A DNA stretch of 64,000 bases. Source: Parahoeflea alexandrii. Its GTDB lineage: Bacteria; Pseudomonadota; Alphaproteobacteria; Rhizobiales; Rhizobiaceae. The notes below the pieces were generated by a model. It searched no databases, was not told the DNA's origin, and saw only the letters and a list, made by a program, of their open reading frames with translations. This document shows positions 7,867 to 17,086 of the stretch, one piece after another. Position 1 is the stretch's first letter; each line of letters begins with the position of its first letter. The stretch lies in the NCBI RefSeq assembly GCF_027214025.1, contig NZ_JAPWHB010000005.1:506575-570574 (forward strand), written 5' to 3'. The position numbers and the translations under genes were made by a program.

Positions 7867-9030
7867 ATGGACTTCGGACTGACACAGGAACAGGAGATGA
7901 TCGTCGAGACCACGCGGTCCTTCGTCGAGAACGAACTCTATCCGCACGAAGCCCAGGTCGAGCGCACCGGCCATCTCGATATCGATCTGGTGCGCGAGAT
8001 CCAGCAAAAGGCGATCGCCGCCGGTCTCTATGCAGCCAACATTCCGGAAGAATTCGGCGGCGCCGGTCTCGATACGCCGACATGGCTTCTCTACGAGAAG
8101 GAACTTGGCCGCGCCAATTACGCGCTGCACTGGACCTGCGTCGCGCGTCCCTCCAACATCCTCTGCGCCGGAACGCCCGAGCAGCGCGCCCGCTATCTCG
8201 AGCCTTGCGTGGCGGGCGAGAAATGGGATTGCCTGGCGATGACAGAGCCAGGCGCCGGCTCCGATCTGCGCGGCATGAAGGCCAGCGCCAGGCAGGACGG
8301 AACCGACTGGGTCCTCAACGGCACCAAGCACTTCATCTCTCACGCCGACATCGCCGACTTCACCATTGCCTTCATGGCCACGGGTGAGGAAGACACGCCG
8401 CGAGGCAGGAAGAAGCTGATCACTGCCTTCTTCGTTGACAAGGGAACGCCCGGATACGCGGTCCGCGACGGCTACCGCAATGTCTCGCATCGCGGCTATA
8501 CCAACGCCATTCTCGAATTCGACAATTGCCGCGTTCCGGCTGAAAACGTACTCGGCGAAGTCCACAAGGGCTTTGAGGTCGCCAACACCTGGCTCGGCGC
8601 GACGCGTCTGCAGGTCGGCGCCACCTGCCTTGGCCGCGCCGACCGTGCCTTCAGACATTCCGTCGAATGGGCGGCGACGCGTCAACAGTTCGGCCAGCCG
8701 ATCGGCAAGTTCCAGGGCGTCTCGTTCAAGCTCGCCGACATGGCGATGGAAATGAAGGCTGCCGAACTTATGATCCTCGAAGCCGGCTGGAAATTCGATC
8801 GCGGCGAGGCGTCGGACGCCGACATGGCAATGGCCAAGCTCAAGGCCACCGAAATGCTGGCCATGGTCGCCGACGAGGCGATCCAGATCCATGGCGGCAT
8901 GGGCCTGATGGACGAACTGCCGCTCGAACGCATCTGGCGCGACGCCCGGATCGAGCGCATCTGGGAAGGCACGTCCGAAATCCAGCGCCACATCATTTCC
9001 CGCGCGCTGCTGCGTCCGTTCGGGGCATAA
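7867..9030 (+). CDS. Acyl-CoA dehydrogenase, candidate gamma-butyrobetainyl-CoA dehydrogenase
   Basis: This 387-residue flavoprotein has the family motifs in order: N-terminal helical domain, LAMTEPGAGSD, a central beta domain, the QFGQPIGKFQGVSFKLADM helix, and IHGGMGLMDELPLERIWRDARI followed by IWEGTSEIQR, whose Glu matches the catalytic base of medium-chain dehydrogenases. The ATG at 7867 gives the standard MDFGLTQEQ start. With the CoA ligase and CaiD-like hydratase in the same operon, conversion of gamma-butyrobetainyl-CoA to crotonobetainyl-CoA is the natural prediction; that substrate is inferred from context. Confidence 0.9.
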   Translation: MDFGLTQEQEMIVETTRSFVENELYPHEAQVERTGHLDIDLVREIQQKAIAAGLYAANIPEEFGGAGLDTPTWLLYEKELGRANYALHWTCVARPSNILCAGTPEQRARYLEPCVAGEKWDCLAMTEPGAGSDLRGMKASARQDGTDWVLNGTKHFISHADIADFTIAFMATGEEDTPRGRKKLITAFFVDKGTPGYAVRDGYRNVSHRGYTNAILEFDNCRVPAENVLGEVHKGFEVANTWLGATRLQVGATCLGRADRAFRHSVEWAATRQQFGQPIGKFQGVSFKLADMAMEMKAAELMILEAGWKFDRGEASDADMAMAKLKATEMLAMVADEAIQIHGGMGLMDELPLERIWRDARIERIWEGTSEIQRHIISRALLRPFGA

Positions 9031-9062
9031 GCGATTTCGGCGCAATATTGGAGCCTACAGGC

Positions 9063-9350
9063 ATGAAACCGGCCGTCACAATCACCTATTGTCGCCAGTG
9101 CAACTGGATGCTGCGTGCCGGCTGGATGGCGCAGGAACTGCTATCGACCTTCTCGGAGGAGCTCGGCTCCGTTACGCTGGTGCCGGGCACCGGCGGCATC
9201 TTCACCATCGAGGTTGATGGTGAACTGATCTGGGACCGCAAGGCCGAAGGTGGCTTCCCGGACGTCAAGGCTCTGAAGGGCAGGGTGCGCGACCGCATCG
9301 ATCCGGACCGCGATCTCGGCCATCTCGAGCGTACGAAGGGCGACGAATGA
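9063..9350 (+). CDS. SelT/SelW/SelH (Rdx) family thioredoxin-like protein
   Basis: This small protein of 95 residues begins with TITYCRQCNW, the CxxC redox motif of SelW/Rdx proteins with cysteine in place of selenocysteine, and continues with the family's GGIFTIEVDGELIWDRK and FPDVKALKGRVRD segments. Members have a thioredoxin-like fold; their physiological role is poorly known. It lies between the acyl-CoA dehydrogenase and the acyl-CoA synthetase and overlaps the latter by 4 bases, so it is co-transcribed with carnitine-type genes. A longer in-frame reading into the preceding gene is an artefact. Confidence 0.88.
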   Translation: MKPAVTITYCRQCNWMLRAGWMAQELLSTFSEELGSVTLVPGTGGIFTIEVDGELIWDRKAEGGFPDVKALKGRVRDRIDPDRDLGHLERTKGDE

Positions 9351-11398
9351 CCCGCGATCTCTCCCGCCTGCTGCGGCCCCGCTCCATAGCGCTGTTCGGC
9401 GGCGGCTGGGCCGTCAATGTCGTCGCGCAGCTGAAGAAATCCGGCTTCGACGGCGAGATCTGGCCGGTCAATCCGAAGCGTGCCGACATCTTGGGCGTGC
9501 CTTGCCTCGCCTCCATCGACGATTTGCCGTCAGCGCCCGACGCCAGTTTCATCGGCGTCAACCGCGACGCGACCATCGAGGTGGTGGAACGGCTGAGCGC
9601 CATGAGCGCCGGCGGGGCGACGTGCTTTGCCTCCGGATTTCTCGAAAGCGAGGCCGAAACCGCGGGCGGCGCCGATCTTCAGGCGCGGCTGATCGCGGCT
9701 GCAGGCGACATGCCGATCCTCGGGCCCAACTGTTACGGGCTCCTGAACTATCTCGACAATGTCACTCTGTGGCCCGATCAGCACGGCGGGCTCAAGGTCG
9801 AAAGCGGCGTGGCGATCGTCGCGCAATCCTCCAATATCGCCATCAACATGACCATGCAGGCCCGCGGCCTGCCGATCGCCTATGTGGTGGCCGCCGGAAA
9901 CCAGGCACAGGTCGGTGCGAGCGACATCGCTGCGGCACTGCTTGATGACGACCGGGTCAGCGCCATCGGTCTCTATCTCGAAGGCTTCGGCGACATACGG
10001 GCGCTGGAAGCCTTCGCCGCCAAGGCCCGTGCCAGGGGCAAGCCGGTCGTCGCCATCAAGATCGGCCGCTCCGACAAGGCCCGTGCCGCGACCATGACCC
10101 ACACGGCCTCCCTCGCAGGCAACGCCGCGGCGGGCTCCGCCCTGCTCAAGCGGCTGGGGATCATCGAGGTCGAAACCATTGCGGTGTTCCTGGAAACGCT
10201 CAAGCTGCTGCACAGCCTCGGCCCCTTGCCCGGCGCGTCCGTCTGCTCGGTCAGTTGCTCGGGTGGTGAGGCGAGCCTGATGGCCGATCTGAGCAGCGGC
10301 AGTGCGCTGGATTTCGTCGAATTCGCTCCAGCCCAGCGGGCAGATCTGAAGGCCGAGCTCGGTCCGATCGTCACCATCGCCAATCCGCTCGACTACCACA
10401 CCTTCATCTGGGGCGACACGCCGCGCATGACCCGGGTTTTCTCGACGGTCATGGCCGATACCTTTGATCTGAGCGTTTTTGTCCTCGACATGCCCCGCGC
10501 CGACCGCTGCGATCCCGCAGGCTACCAGTGCGCCGTCGATGCGATCATCGCCGCGAAGGCTCAGACCGGCGCCCGCGTTGCCGTGCTGGCGAGCCTGCCT
10601 GAAAACATGTCGGATCATTTTACCCGTGAGTTCATGCGGGGAGGGGTCGCTGTCCTTCACGGCATGAGTGAGGGCATCGCCGCAATCGGCGCCGCCATTG
10701 CAGCGGGGCGGCTCAGGGAGGCGGCTTCCGAACCACTGGTGCTCGCAGCCAACGGTGCGAATGCTACATCCATCCTCAGCGAGGCCGCCTCGAAAGAGGC
10801 CCTGTCGGGGTTCGGCCTCAGAATCCCGAAATCGATCCAGGCGCAATCCATTGAAGAGTTGATCGAGGAGAGTGCCGCTCTGTCATTCCCGGTCGTGCTT
10901 AAAGGCACCGGCCTGGCGCACAAGAGCGAAGCGGGTCTCGTTGCGCTTGGTATTGCCGACGAGCCGAGCCTCAGCGTCGCCGCCCGGAAGATGCAGGGCG
11001 TCACCTCCGAGTTCCTGGTCGAGGAAATGGCCGTGGGCGGCATTGCGGAAGTGCTTGTCGGCATTACCCGCGACCCGACCGGCACCTTCCTCCTCACTCT
11101 CGGCGCCGGCGGAGTGCTGACGGAGCTGCTGGCTGATACCGCCAGCCTGTTGCTGCCGGCCAGCCCCATCGAGATGGAAACGGCGCTCAACAGCTTGCGG
11201 ATCGGACGCCTGTTGCAGGGCTATCGCGGCAAGCCCGCCGCCGACATGCAGGCCCTGACCGATGCCGTGATGGCCATCTGCCGCTATGCTGTGGCTCATG
11301 CCGATCGGCTGGTCGAACTCGAAGTCAATCCGCTGATCGCCCGGGTGGGTGACGCCATCGCCGTCGATGCGCTGATCCGCCTCCATGACGCTGAATAG
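9347..11398 (+). CDS. NDP-forming acyl-CoA synthetase (acetate-CoA ligase family)
   Basis: The 683-residue enzyme has a CoA-binding domain (about 1-130, SIALFGGGWAVNVVAQLKKSGF), flavodoxin-like succinyl-CoA ligase domains (about 140-450) with the phospho-histidine loop MTHTASLAGNAAAG, and a C-terminal ATP-grasp domain (about 460-683: FPVVLKGTGLAHKSEAGLV and VEEMAVGG). This is the layout of single-chain ADP-forming acyl-CoA synthetases. In this operon it probably activates gamma-butyrobetaine or carnitine with CoA for the adjacent dehydrogenase and hydratase. The substrate is inferred from context only. Confidence 0.88.
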   Translation: MTRDLSRLLRPRSIALFGGGWAVNVVAQLKKSGFDGEIWPVNPKRADILGVPCLASIDDLPSAPDASFIGVNRDATIEVVERLSAMSAGGATCFASGFLESEAETAGGADLQARLIAAAGDMPILGPNCYGLLNYLDNVTLWPDQHGGLKVESGVAIVAQSSNIAINMTMQARGLPIAYVVAAGNQAQVGASDIAAALLDDDRVSAIGLYLEGFGDIRALEAFAAKARARGKPVVAIKIGRSDKARAATMTHTASLAGNAAAGSALLKRLGIIEVETIAVFLETLKLLHSLGPLPGASVCSVSCSGGEASLMADLSSGSALDFVEFAPAQRADLKAELGPIVTIANPLDYHTFIWGDTPRMTRVFSTVMADTFDLSVFVLDMPRADRCDPAGYQCAVDAIIAAKAQTGARVAVLASLPENMSDHFTREFMRGGVAVLHGMSEGIAAIGAAIAAGRLREAASEPLVLAANGANATSILSEAASKEALSGFGLRIPKSIQAQSIEELIEESAALSFPVVLKGTGLAHKSEAGLVALGIADEPSLSVAARKMQGVTSEFLVEEMAVGGIAEVLVGITRDPTGTFLLTLGAGGVLTELLADTASLLLPASPIEMETALNSLRIGRLLQGYRGKPAADMQALTDAVMAICRYAVAHADRLVELEVNPLIARVGDAIAVDALIRLHDAE

Positions 11399-11414
11399 GA
11401 AAAGGAGTCCGCTC

Positions 11415-12197
11415 ATGACCGGACCTGTGAAAACCCGTATCGTCGGCCACGTGCTCGAAGTCACGCTCGACCGGCCCAAGGCAAATGCCGTCGACCTCGC
11501 CACCAGCCGCATCATGGGCGAGGTGTTCCGCGATTTTCGCGACAATCCGGAGCTTCGGGTGGCGATCCTCACCGCCGCTGGCGAGAAATTCTTCTGCCCC
11601 GGCTGGGATCTCAAAGCCGCCAATGATGGCGATGCAGTCGATGGGGACTATGGCGTCGGCGGTTTTGGCGGATTGCAGGAACTGCCGCATCTCAACAAGC
11701 CTGTGATCTGCGCCGTCAACGGCATCTGCTGCGGCGGCGGGCTCGAGATCGCGCTCTCCTGTGACATCATTCTGGCCGCTGAACACGCCACTTTCGCGCT
11801 GCCGGAAATCCGATCAGGCACGGTGGCCGATGCGGCGTCGATCAAGCTGCCCAAGCGGATCCCCTATCATATCGCCATGGAAATGCTGTTCACCGGGCGC
11901 TGGCTTGATGCTGAGGAGGCCCATCGCTGGGGCTTCGTCAACCAGATCCACAAACCCGATGAATTGATGGCCAAGGCCTGGGAGATGGCGGAACTGCTCG
12001 CCTCAGGTCCGCCGCTGGTCTTTGCCGCGATCAAGGAAGTGGTGCGCGAAGCCGAGGGCGAAAAATTCCAGGACACCATGAACAAGGTCACCCGCAGACA
12101 ATTGCGCACGGTCGACACGCTCTATGGGTCCGAAGACAATCTCGAAGGCTTCAGGGCATTCTCTGAAAAGCGCGATCCGGTCTGGAAGGGCAAGTAG
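11415..12197 (+). CDS. caiD: Crotonobetainyl-CoA hydratase-like enoyl-CoA hydratase
   Basis: This 260-residue crotonase-fold protein has the oxyanion segments FFCPGWDLKAAN and CCGGGLEIALSCD, and the following ALPEIRSGTVADA. Similarity to CaiD and the operon context support hydration of crotonobetainyl-CoA to L-carnitinyl-CoA. The ATG at 11415 is preceded by AGGAAAAGGAG; an earlier in-frame ATG at 11385 lies inside the preceding gene and lacks this site. It is the last gene of the operon and converges on hutC with only 20 bases between. Confidence 0.82.
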   Translation: MTGPVKTRIVGHVLEVTLDRPKANAVDLATSRIMGEVFRDFRDNPELRVAILTAAGEKFFCPGWDLKAANDGDAVDGDYGVGGFGGLQELPHLNKPVICAVNGICCGGGLEIALSCDIILAAEHATFALPEIRSGTVADAASIKLPKRIPYHIAMEMLFTGRWLDAEEAHRWGFVNQIHKPDELMAKAWEMAELLASGPPLVFAAIKEVVREAEGEKFQDTMNKVTRRQLRTVDTLYGSEDNLEGFRAFSEKRDPVWKGK

Positions 12198-12217
12198 GCT
12201 CCCTTCGGACCGAGGAC

Positions 12218-12919
12218 TCAGATTTCCGTATGCATCCGGTAGCCTGGCGCAAAAGTCAGCCGCACCGAGGTGATGACATGGGTCTGGTTCCAGGTGCTGC
12301 GGTCGATGACAAACAATCCTTCGCCTTCCTTGCAGGCCAGGATCTCGGCTTCCCGCGGACCAGCCGTCATGGCGGAGAACGAGAAGTCGCCGCCCTCGAA
12401 CGGGACATTCACCACCAGCCATTCATTGGCGCTCTTGGCGGTAAGGTCTGCCGATTCGATGCCGGGCACGGCCTCCGGATTGATCCAGCGGTCCCCGAAC
12501 ACGTAGGGCTTGCCGTCGGCCAGATGCAGTGTGACGAGGTGCACCAGCTTGACGCCGGGCTCGGTTTGCATGCGGGCACGAATGCCGGATGGAGGCACTT
12601 CACGCTGTCGTAACAGGACGATGTGGCGGTAGGTCTGGCCCTTGCCCTCGATCTCATAGCGGATGACGGGAATGTCGAGCGTTGCCTTGCGGACCGGGTG
12701 CAGCGCGACCCGGGTTCCGGCCTTGCGGCGCCTGTCGAGCAGGCCGGATTCGGCGAGGTTGCGCAGTGCCCGGTTGACGGTCGCCCTGGCGCAGCCGAAT
12801 TCGACAGAGAGTTCCGCCTCGTTGGGGATGAAGTCTCCCGGCTTCCATTCACGGGCATTGATCCGGCGCAGAACTTCCGCCTGCACCGTTTGCCAACTGT
12901 TGAATTCGCCGCCGCTCAA
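12218..12919 (-). CDS. hutC: GntR-family histidine utilisation repressor
   Basis: The protein is 233 residues if it starts at the TTG at 12919 (M-SGGEFNSW...). It has an N-terminal winged helix of the GntR type (PNEAELSVEFGCARATVNRALRNLAESGLL, read in parts) and a C-terminal UTRA effector domain ending VRLTFAPGYRMHTEI. HutC represses hut genes and is released by urocanate. A GGAGGGG site lies 6 bases before the TTG, and the TTG overlaps the hutF stop (TTGA), giving translational coupling. Upstream in-frame ATG starts would run over 140 bases into hutF with no homology. The likely operator is at 14306-14319. Confidence 0.9.
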   Translation of the reverse strand: MSGGEFNSWQTVQAEVLRRINAREWKPGDFIPNEAELSVEFGCARATVNRALRNLAESGLLDRRRKAGTRVALHPVRKATLDIPVIRYEIEGKGQTYRHIVLLRQREVPPSGIRARMQTEPGVKLVHLVTLHLADGKPYVFGDRWINPEAVPGIESADLTAKSANEWLVVNVPFEGGDFSFSAMTAGPREAEILACKEGEGLFVIDRSTWNQTHVITSVRLTFAPGYRMHTEI

Positions 12920-14280
12920 ATGGCCCCTCCAAGCTCCCGCATCGTCCTGGCATAGGCCGAGACGATGGCCTCGCGTCTGACATGCCGGCCACCTTGCACC
13001 ATGTGGCGGCCCGCCGACCAGACATGCTCTACCATGCGATCGTCGCCGGCGAACATATAGCAATCCAGAATCGTGTCGCCCTGCCTCCCGATCAGATCCA
13101 CGGCATTGCTGTCGAGCGCCATCATGTCGGCGAGCCTGCCGACCGCCAGGCTTCCGTTGTTGCGCGCCGAAGCTCTTGCACCACCGGCGTTGATCGCATC
13201 GAGCAGGCGTCTTCCGGTGGATTTGTCCGGTGTCGCCAGCGCCGCGCGGGAATGATCGCGCAGCCGTTGCGAGTAATCGAGAGTCCTCAGTTCTTCAGAC
13301 AGCGAGATGCGGATGTTGGAATCCGAGCCGACGGCAATCGCGCCACCATTCTCGAACCAGCGCACGCCGTCGAAGATGCCGTCGCCAAGACTTGATTCGG
13401 TAATCGGGCAAAGCCCGGCGATCGCACCGCTCCGGGCAAGGCCTTCGGTTTCATGCGGCAGCATCTGCGTGCAGTGGATGAAGCAGCGCCGCGCGCTGAG
13501 CTCCATCGTGTCGAGCACGAATTCCACCGGCCGCCTGCCATGGGCGGCTTCGACTTCCTCGACCTCGGCGATCTGCTCGGCCAGATGCATGTGCAGCGGA
13601 TTGGCCCCGGCAATCTCTGCATGGTGGACCAGGTCTTCGGGCGCGATCGCTCGCAGGCTGTGTGGAGCCACGCCGATCCGGCTGTCTGAGGGCAGGTGGG
13701 CAAGCGCCTCCGCTGACTTGGCATGCAGCGCCGCGTAGGCATCAAGCGTGTTGCCGAAGCGGATCTGCCCCGGACCGAGCGGACGCTTGTCGCATCCGCC
13801 ATACTGGTAATGCACCGGCAGCAGCGTCAGACCCATTCCTGTCGTGGCGCTGGCCGCGGCAATCCGCTCCGCCATCTCCGCGATATTGGCGTAGGGAACA
13901 CCGCCCGGCTGGTGATGCAGGTAATGAAACTCGACATTGGCGCCGTATCCGGCTTCTAGCATTTCCATCTGCACGAAGGCGGCAATTGCCTCGACATGAT
14001 CCGGCGTCAGCCGGTCGAGAAACCGGAACATCAGCTGCCGCCAGGTCCAGAACGAATCCGAGGCGTCGGGCCCTCGCTTTTCGGTCAATCCCGCCATCGC
14101 CCGCTGGAAGGCATGACTGTGGCAATTGGCCGGGGCCGGAAGCAGGATGCCGGCGGTTTCACCCGCAGAGGGTTGATTGGTTTCAATGCTTTCAATCAGC
14201 CCGTCCGGACTGATCCCGATGAGCACGTTTTCCGCCCACCCGTTCTCCAGCAACGCTTTTTCAGCCCAGACAGATACCAT
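12916..14280 (-). CDS. hutF: Formimidoylglutamate deiminase
   Basis: The 454-residue amidohydrolase has the metal motif ANCHSHAFQRAM, then APHSLRA, MHLAEQ, IHCTQM and GSDSN, the normal order for HutF. It converts N-formimino-L-glutamate to N-formyl-L-glutamate and ammonia, the four-plus-one step route completed by HutG. Its presence together with hutG rather than a HutG-type formimidoylglutamase defines the five-enzyme pathway used by Pseudomonas and many alphaproteobacteria. It is transcribed divergently from hutI, with hutC downstream and overlapping by 4 bases. Confidence 0.95.
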   Translation of the reverse strand: MVSVWAEKALLENGWAENVLIGISPDGLIESIETNQPSAGETAGILLPAPANCHSHAFQRAMAGLTEKRGPDASDSFWTWRQLMFRFLDRLTPDHVEAIAAFVQMEMLEAGYGANVEFHYLHHQPGGVPYANIAEMAERIAAASATTGMGLTLLPVHYQYGGCDKRPLGPGQIRFGNTLDAYAALHAKSAEALAHLPSDSRIGVAPHSLRAIAPEDLVHHAEIAGANPLHMHLAEQIAEVEEVEAAHGRRPVEFVLDTMELSARRCFIHCTQMLPHETEGLARSGAIAGLCPITESSLGDGIFDGVRWFENGGAIAVGSDSNIRISLSEELRTLDYSQRLRDHSRAALATPDKSTGRRLLDAINAGGARASARNNGSLAVGRLADMMALDSNAVDLIGRQGDTILDCYMFAGDDRMVEHVWSAGRHMVQGGRHVRREAIVSAYARTMRELGGAI

Positions 14281-14293
14281 CGCTCCACGCCTC

Positions 14294-14323
14294 TTGACAG
14301 ATTTTTATGTATATACTTATAAT
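14294..14323 (+). promoter_or_regulatory. Consensus sigma-70-type promoter for hutIHGU
   Basis: TTGACA at 14294-14299 and TATAAT at 14318-14323 are both perfect consensus hexamers, separated by 18 bases and about 30 bases before the hutI ATG. The spacer contains the candidate HutC operator, so a bound repressor would occlude RNA polymerase. Confidence 0.75.
14306..14319. promoter_or_regulatory. Candidate HutC operator
   Basis: TATGTATATACTTA is a 14-bp near-palindrome (perfect core GTATATAC; only one symmetric pair of positions mismatched). It matches the TGTATA/TATACA type of site known for HutC in other bacteria. It lies between the -35 and -10 hexamers of the hutI promoter and only 26 bases from the hutF start, so one site could control both divergent arms. 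Confidence 0.7.
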
Positions 14324-14354
14324 TCAATAATGCGGACATAACAACGGCGAAATC

Positions 14355-15548
14355 ATGCTTCTTCTCAACGCGACAATGGCGACGATGGACGGTTCGCCAG
14401 CCTACGGGCTGGTGGAGCAGGGGGCTATAGTGGTTCACGGCGATCGCATCGTCTGGGCCGGCGCTTTCGGCGACCTGCCTGCGGAAATGAAGGGTCAGGA
14501 AACGATCGATCTGGGCGGACGGCTGGTGACGCCGGCGCTGATCGACTGCCACACCCATGTAGTTCATGGCGGCAACCGGGCCCGGGAATTCGAGATGCGG
14601 CTCGAAGGGGCGACCTACGAGGAAGTCGCCCGCGCCGGCGGCGGCATTGTCTCGACGGTCGCCGCAACCCGCGCAGCCACCCAGGACGAACTGGTCGCAG
14701 GCGCGCTGATCCGCGTCGACGCGATGATTGCCGAGGGTGTCTCGACCATCGAGATCAAGTCCGGCTACGGCCTCGACATCGAAAACGAACTGAAGATGCT
14801 GCGCGCGGCGAAGGTGGTTGCGGAGCGGCGCCCGGTCAGGGTCAGGACCAGCTATCTCGGCGCCCATGCGGTGCCGCCGGAATACAAGGGCCGTGCCGAC
14901 GCCTATATCGACGAAGTCTGCATTCCCGGGCTTGAGGCCGCCCATGCCGAAGGTCTTGTCGACGCGGTGGATGGCTTCTGCGAAGGCATCGCCTTCTCGC
15001 CGGACCAGATTGCCCGCGTCTTCGACAAGGCGAAGGCGCTCGGCATTCCGGTCAAGCTGCATGCCGAACAGCTTTCCAATCTTGGCGGTGCCAGGCTTGC
15101 GGCAGGGTATGGAGCGCTGTCCGCCGATCATCTCGAATATGCCAATGCCGCCGATGCTCAGGCGATGGCCAAAGCCGGCACTGTCGCGGTCATCCTGCCG
15201 GGCGCATTCTACACTCTGCGCGAAACCGCAGCGCCGCCGATCGGTGCGTTCCGCGAGCACGGCGTGCCTATGGCGGTTGCTACCGACTGCAATCCGGGCT
15301 CGTCGCCGATGTCGTCTCTGCTTCTGAGCATGAACATGGCCTGCACCCTGTTCCGGATGACGCCGGAAGAAGCGCTCGCCGGTGTCACCAGCAACGCCGC
15401 GCGCGCGCTCGGACTCGCCGACGCTGGCCAGATCAGGCCGGGCCTGCGTGCCGACCTTGCCATCTGGGACGTCGAACACCCCGCCGAACTGGCCTATCGA
15501 ATTGGATTCAACCCGCTCTGGAAGCGGATTCATGGAGGCGTGTTGTGA
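14355..15548 (+). CDS. hutI: Imidazolonepropionase
   Basis: The 397-residue amidohydrolase has [19 protein letters not shown] (HxH metal ligands), [20 protein letters not shown] and [10 protein letters not shown], the diagnostic HutI motifs. It hydrolyses 4-imidazolone-5-propionate to N-formimino-L-glutamate in the cytoplasm, the third step of histidine degradation. It is the first gene of the rightward arm and overlaps hutH by 4 bases. Confidence 0.96.
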   Translation: MLLLNATMATMDGSPAYGLVEQGAIVVHGDRIVWAGAFGDLPAEMKGQETIDLGGRLVTPALIDCHTHVVHGGNRAREFEMRLEGATYEEVARAGGGIVSTVAATRAATQDELVAGALIRVDAMIAEGVSTIEIKSGYGLDIENELKMLRAAKVVAERRPVRVRTSYLGAHAVPPEYKGRADAYIDEVCIPGLEAAHAEGLVDAVDGFCEGIAFSPDQIARVFDKAKALGIPVKLHAEQLSNLGGARLAAGYGALSADHLEYANAADAQAMAKAGTVAVILPGAFYTLRETAAPPIGAFREHGVPMAVATDCNPGSSPMSSLLLSMNMACTLFRMTPEEALAGVTSNAARALGLADAGQIRPGLRADLAIWDVEHPAELAYRIGFNPLWKRIHGGVL

Positions 15549-17086
15549 CGCTGACGCTATTGCCTGGTCAGGCGACGCTTGGCCAACTCGAAGAAATCTG
15601 GCGCACCGGCGCTGCGGTGGTGCTCGATGAGAGCGCGCTTCCCGCGATCGAGGCAGCCGCGGAACTCGTCCGCAAGGCCGCCGCGGGCGACGAGGCTGTC
15701 TATGGCGTCAACACCGGTTTCGGCAAGTTGGCCAGCGTCCGCATCAAGCCCGGCGATACGGCGCAGCTGCAGCGCAACCTGATCCTGTCCCATTGCTGCG
15801 GTGTCGGCGAGCCGCTCGATGTGGCAACCACCCGGCTGATGATGGCGCTGAAACTGCTGTCCGCCGGGCGCGGCGCATCCGGCATCACCTGGAAGACCCT
15901 GTCGGTGATCCAGGACATGCTGCGCGAAGGCGTGACCCCGGTGATCCCGAGCCAGGGCTCGGTCGGCGCCTCCGGAGATCTCGCGCCGCTTGCTCACATG
16001 GCCGCGGCGATGATCGGCGAGGGCGAGGCGATCTATGGCGGCGAGCGCATGCCCGCATCCCGGGCGCTTGAAAAGGCCGGGCTGAAGCCTGCGGTGCTGG
16101 CCCCGAAGGAAGGCCTTGGCCTGATCAACGGCACCCAGTTCTCCACCGCCTGTGCGCTCACCGGTTATTTCTCCGCGATCCGCAATCTCGAGGCGAGCGT
16201 CGTTTCCTCCTGCCTTTCCACCGATGCGATCATGGGGTCGACCGCACCTTTGGAAGCGGGCATCCACGCGTTTCGTGGTCATCGCGGCCAGATCGATATC
16301 GCCCGGGCCATGCGTTCCGTCATGGCGGGCTCGGTGATCCGCGAAAGTCACCGCGAAGGCGATACAAGGGTGCAGGATCCCTATTGCATCCGCTGTCAGC
16401 CGCAGGTCGCAGGCGCGGCGCTCGACCTCTTGCGTTTTGCCGGCCAAACACTCGAGGTCGAGGCCAACGCCGTCTCCGACAATCCGCTGGTGCTGGTGGC
16501 CGAGGGCAAGATCGTCTCGGGCGGCAATTTCCACGCCGAGCCGGTGGCCTTCGCCGCCGATCAGGTGGCACTTGCCATCGCCGAGATCGGCGCCATCGCC
16601 CAGCGCCGCGTAGCGCTGATGGTCGATCCGACGCTGTCCTTCGACCTGCCGCCGTTCCTGACGCCGGCGCCGGGCCTGAATTCCGGCCTGATGATCGCCG
16701 AAGTCACCACCGCAGCGCTGATGAGCGAGAACAAGCATCTGGCCAATCCCTGCTCGACCGATTCCACCCCGACCTCGGCCAACCAGGAAGACCATGTCTC
16801 AATGGCTGCCCACGGTGCGCGCCGGCTCAAGCGTATGAATGAGAATTTGAACGTCATCATCGGCGTCGAATTGATGTGCGCGGCGCAGGGCGTCGAGTTC
16901 CGCGCACCCTTGACCACAAGCCCTGTTCTGCAATCAGCCCTCAAGCTGATCCGCTCCGAGATCGCCACACTCACCGATGACCGCTTCATGGCAGGCGACA
17001 TCGCACAGGCCGCGGCCCTTGTGGCCGAGGGCAGGGTGCAGGGCGAATGCGATGTTGCTCAACTGCTTGCCGGAGACGCGGCATGA
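15545..17086 (+). CDS. hutH: Histidine ammonia-lyase
   Basis: The 513-residue enzyme contains [15 protein letters not shown] with the Ala142-Ser143-Gly144 triplet that cyclises to the MIO prosthetic group, and the conserved VYGVNTGFG near residue 52. It removes ammonia from L-histidine to give trans-urocanate, the first step of the pathway and the source of the HutC inducer. Length and motifs are fully typical. Overlaps of 4 bases with both hutI and hutG show tight coupling. Confidence 0.97.
   Translation: MTLTLLPGQATLGQLEEIWRTGAAVVLDESALPAIEAAAELVRKAAAGDEAVYGVNTGFGKLASVRIKPGDTAQLQRNLILSHCCGVGEPLDVATTRLMMALKLLSAGRGASGITWKTLSVIQDMLREGVTPVIPSQGSVGASGDLAPLAHMAAAMIGEGEAIYGGERMPASRALEKAGLKPAVLAPKEGLGLINGTQFSTACALTGYFSAIRNLEASVVSSCLSTDAIMGSTAPLEAGIHAFRGHRGQIDIARAMRSVMAGSVIRESHREGDTRVQDPYCIRCQPQVAGAALDLLRFAGQTLEVEANAVSDNPLVLVAEGKIVSGGNFHAEPVAFAADQVALAIAEIGAIAQRRVALMVDPTLSFDLPPFLTPAPGLNSGLMIAEVTTAALMSENKHLANPCSTDSTPTSANQEDHVSMAAHGARRLKRMNENLNVIIGVELMCAAQGVEFRAPLTTSPVLQSALKLIRSEIATLTDDRFMAGDIAQAAALVAEGRVQGECDVAQLLAGDAA

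Noticed and set aside
9063-9350. Selenocysteine in the SelW-like protein
   Set aside because: The CxxC site has ordinary cysteine codons and no in-frame TGA.
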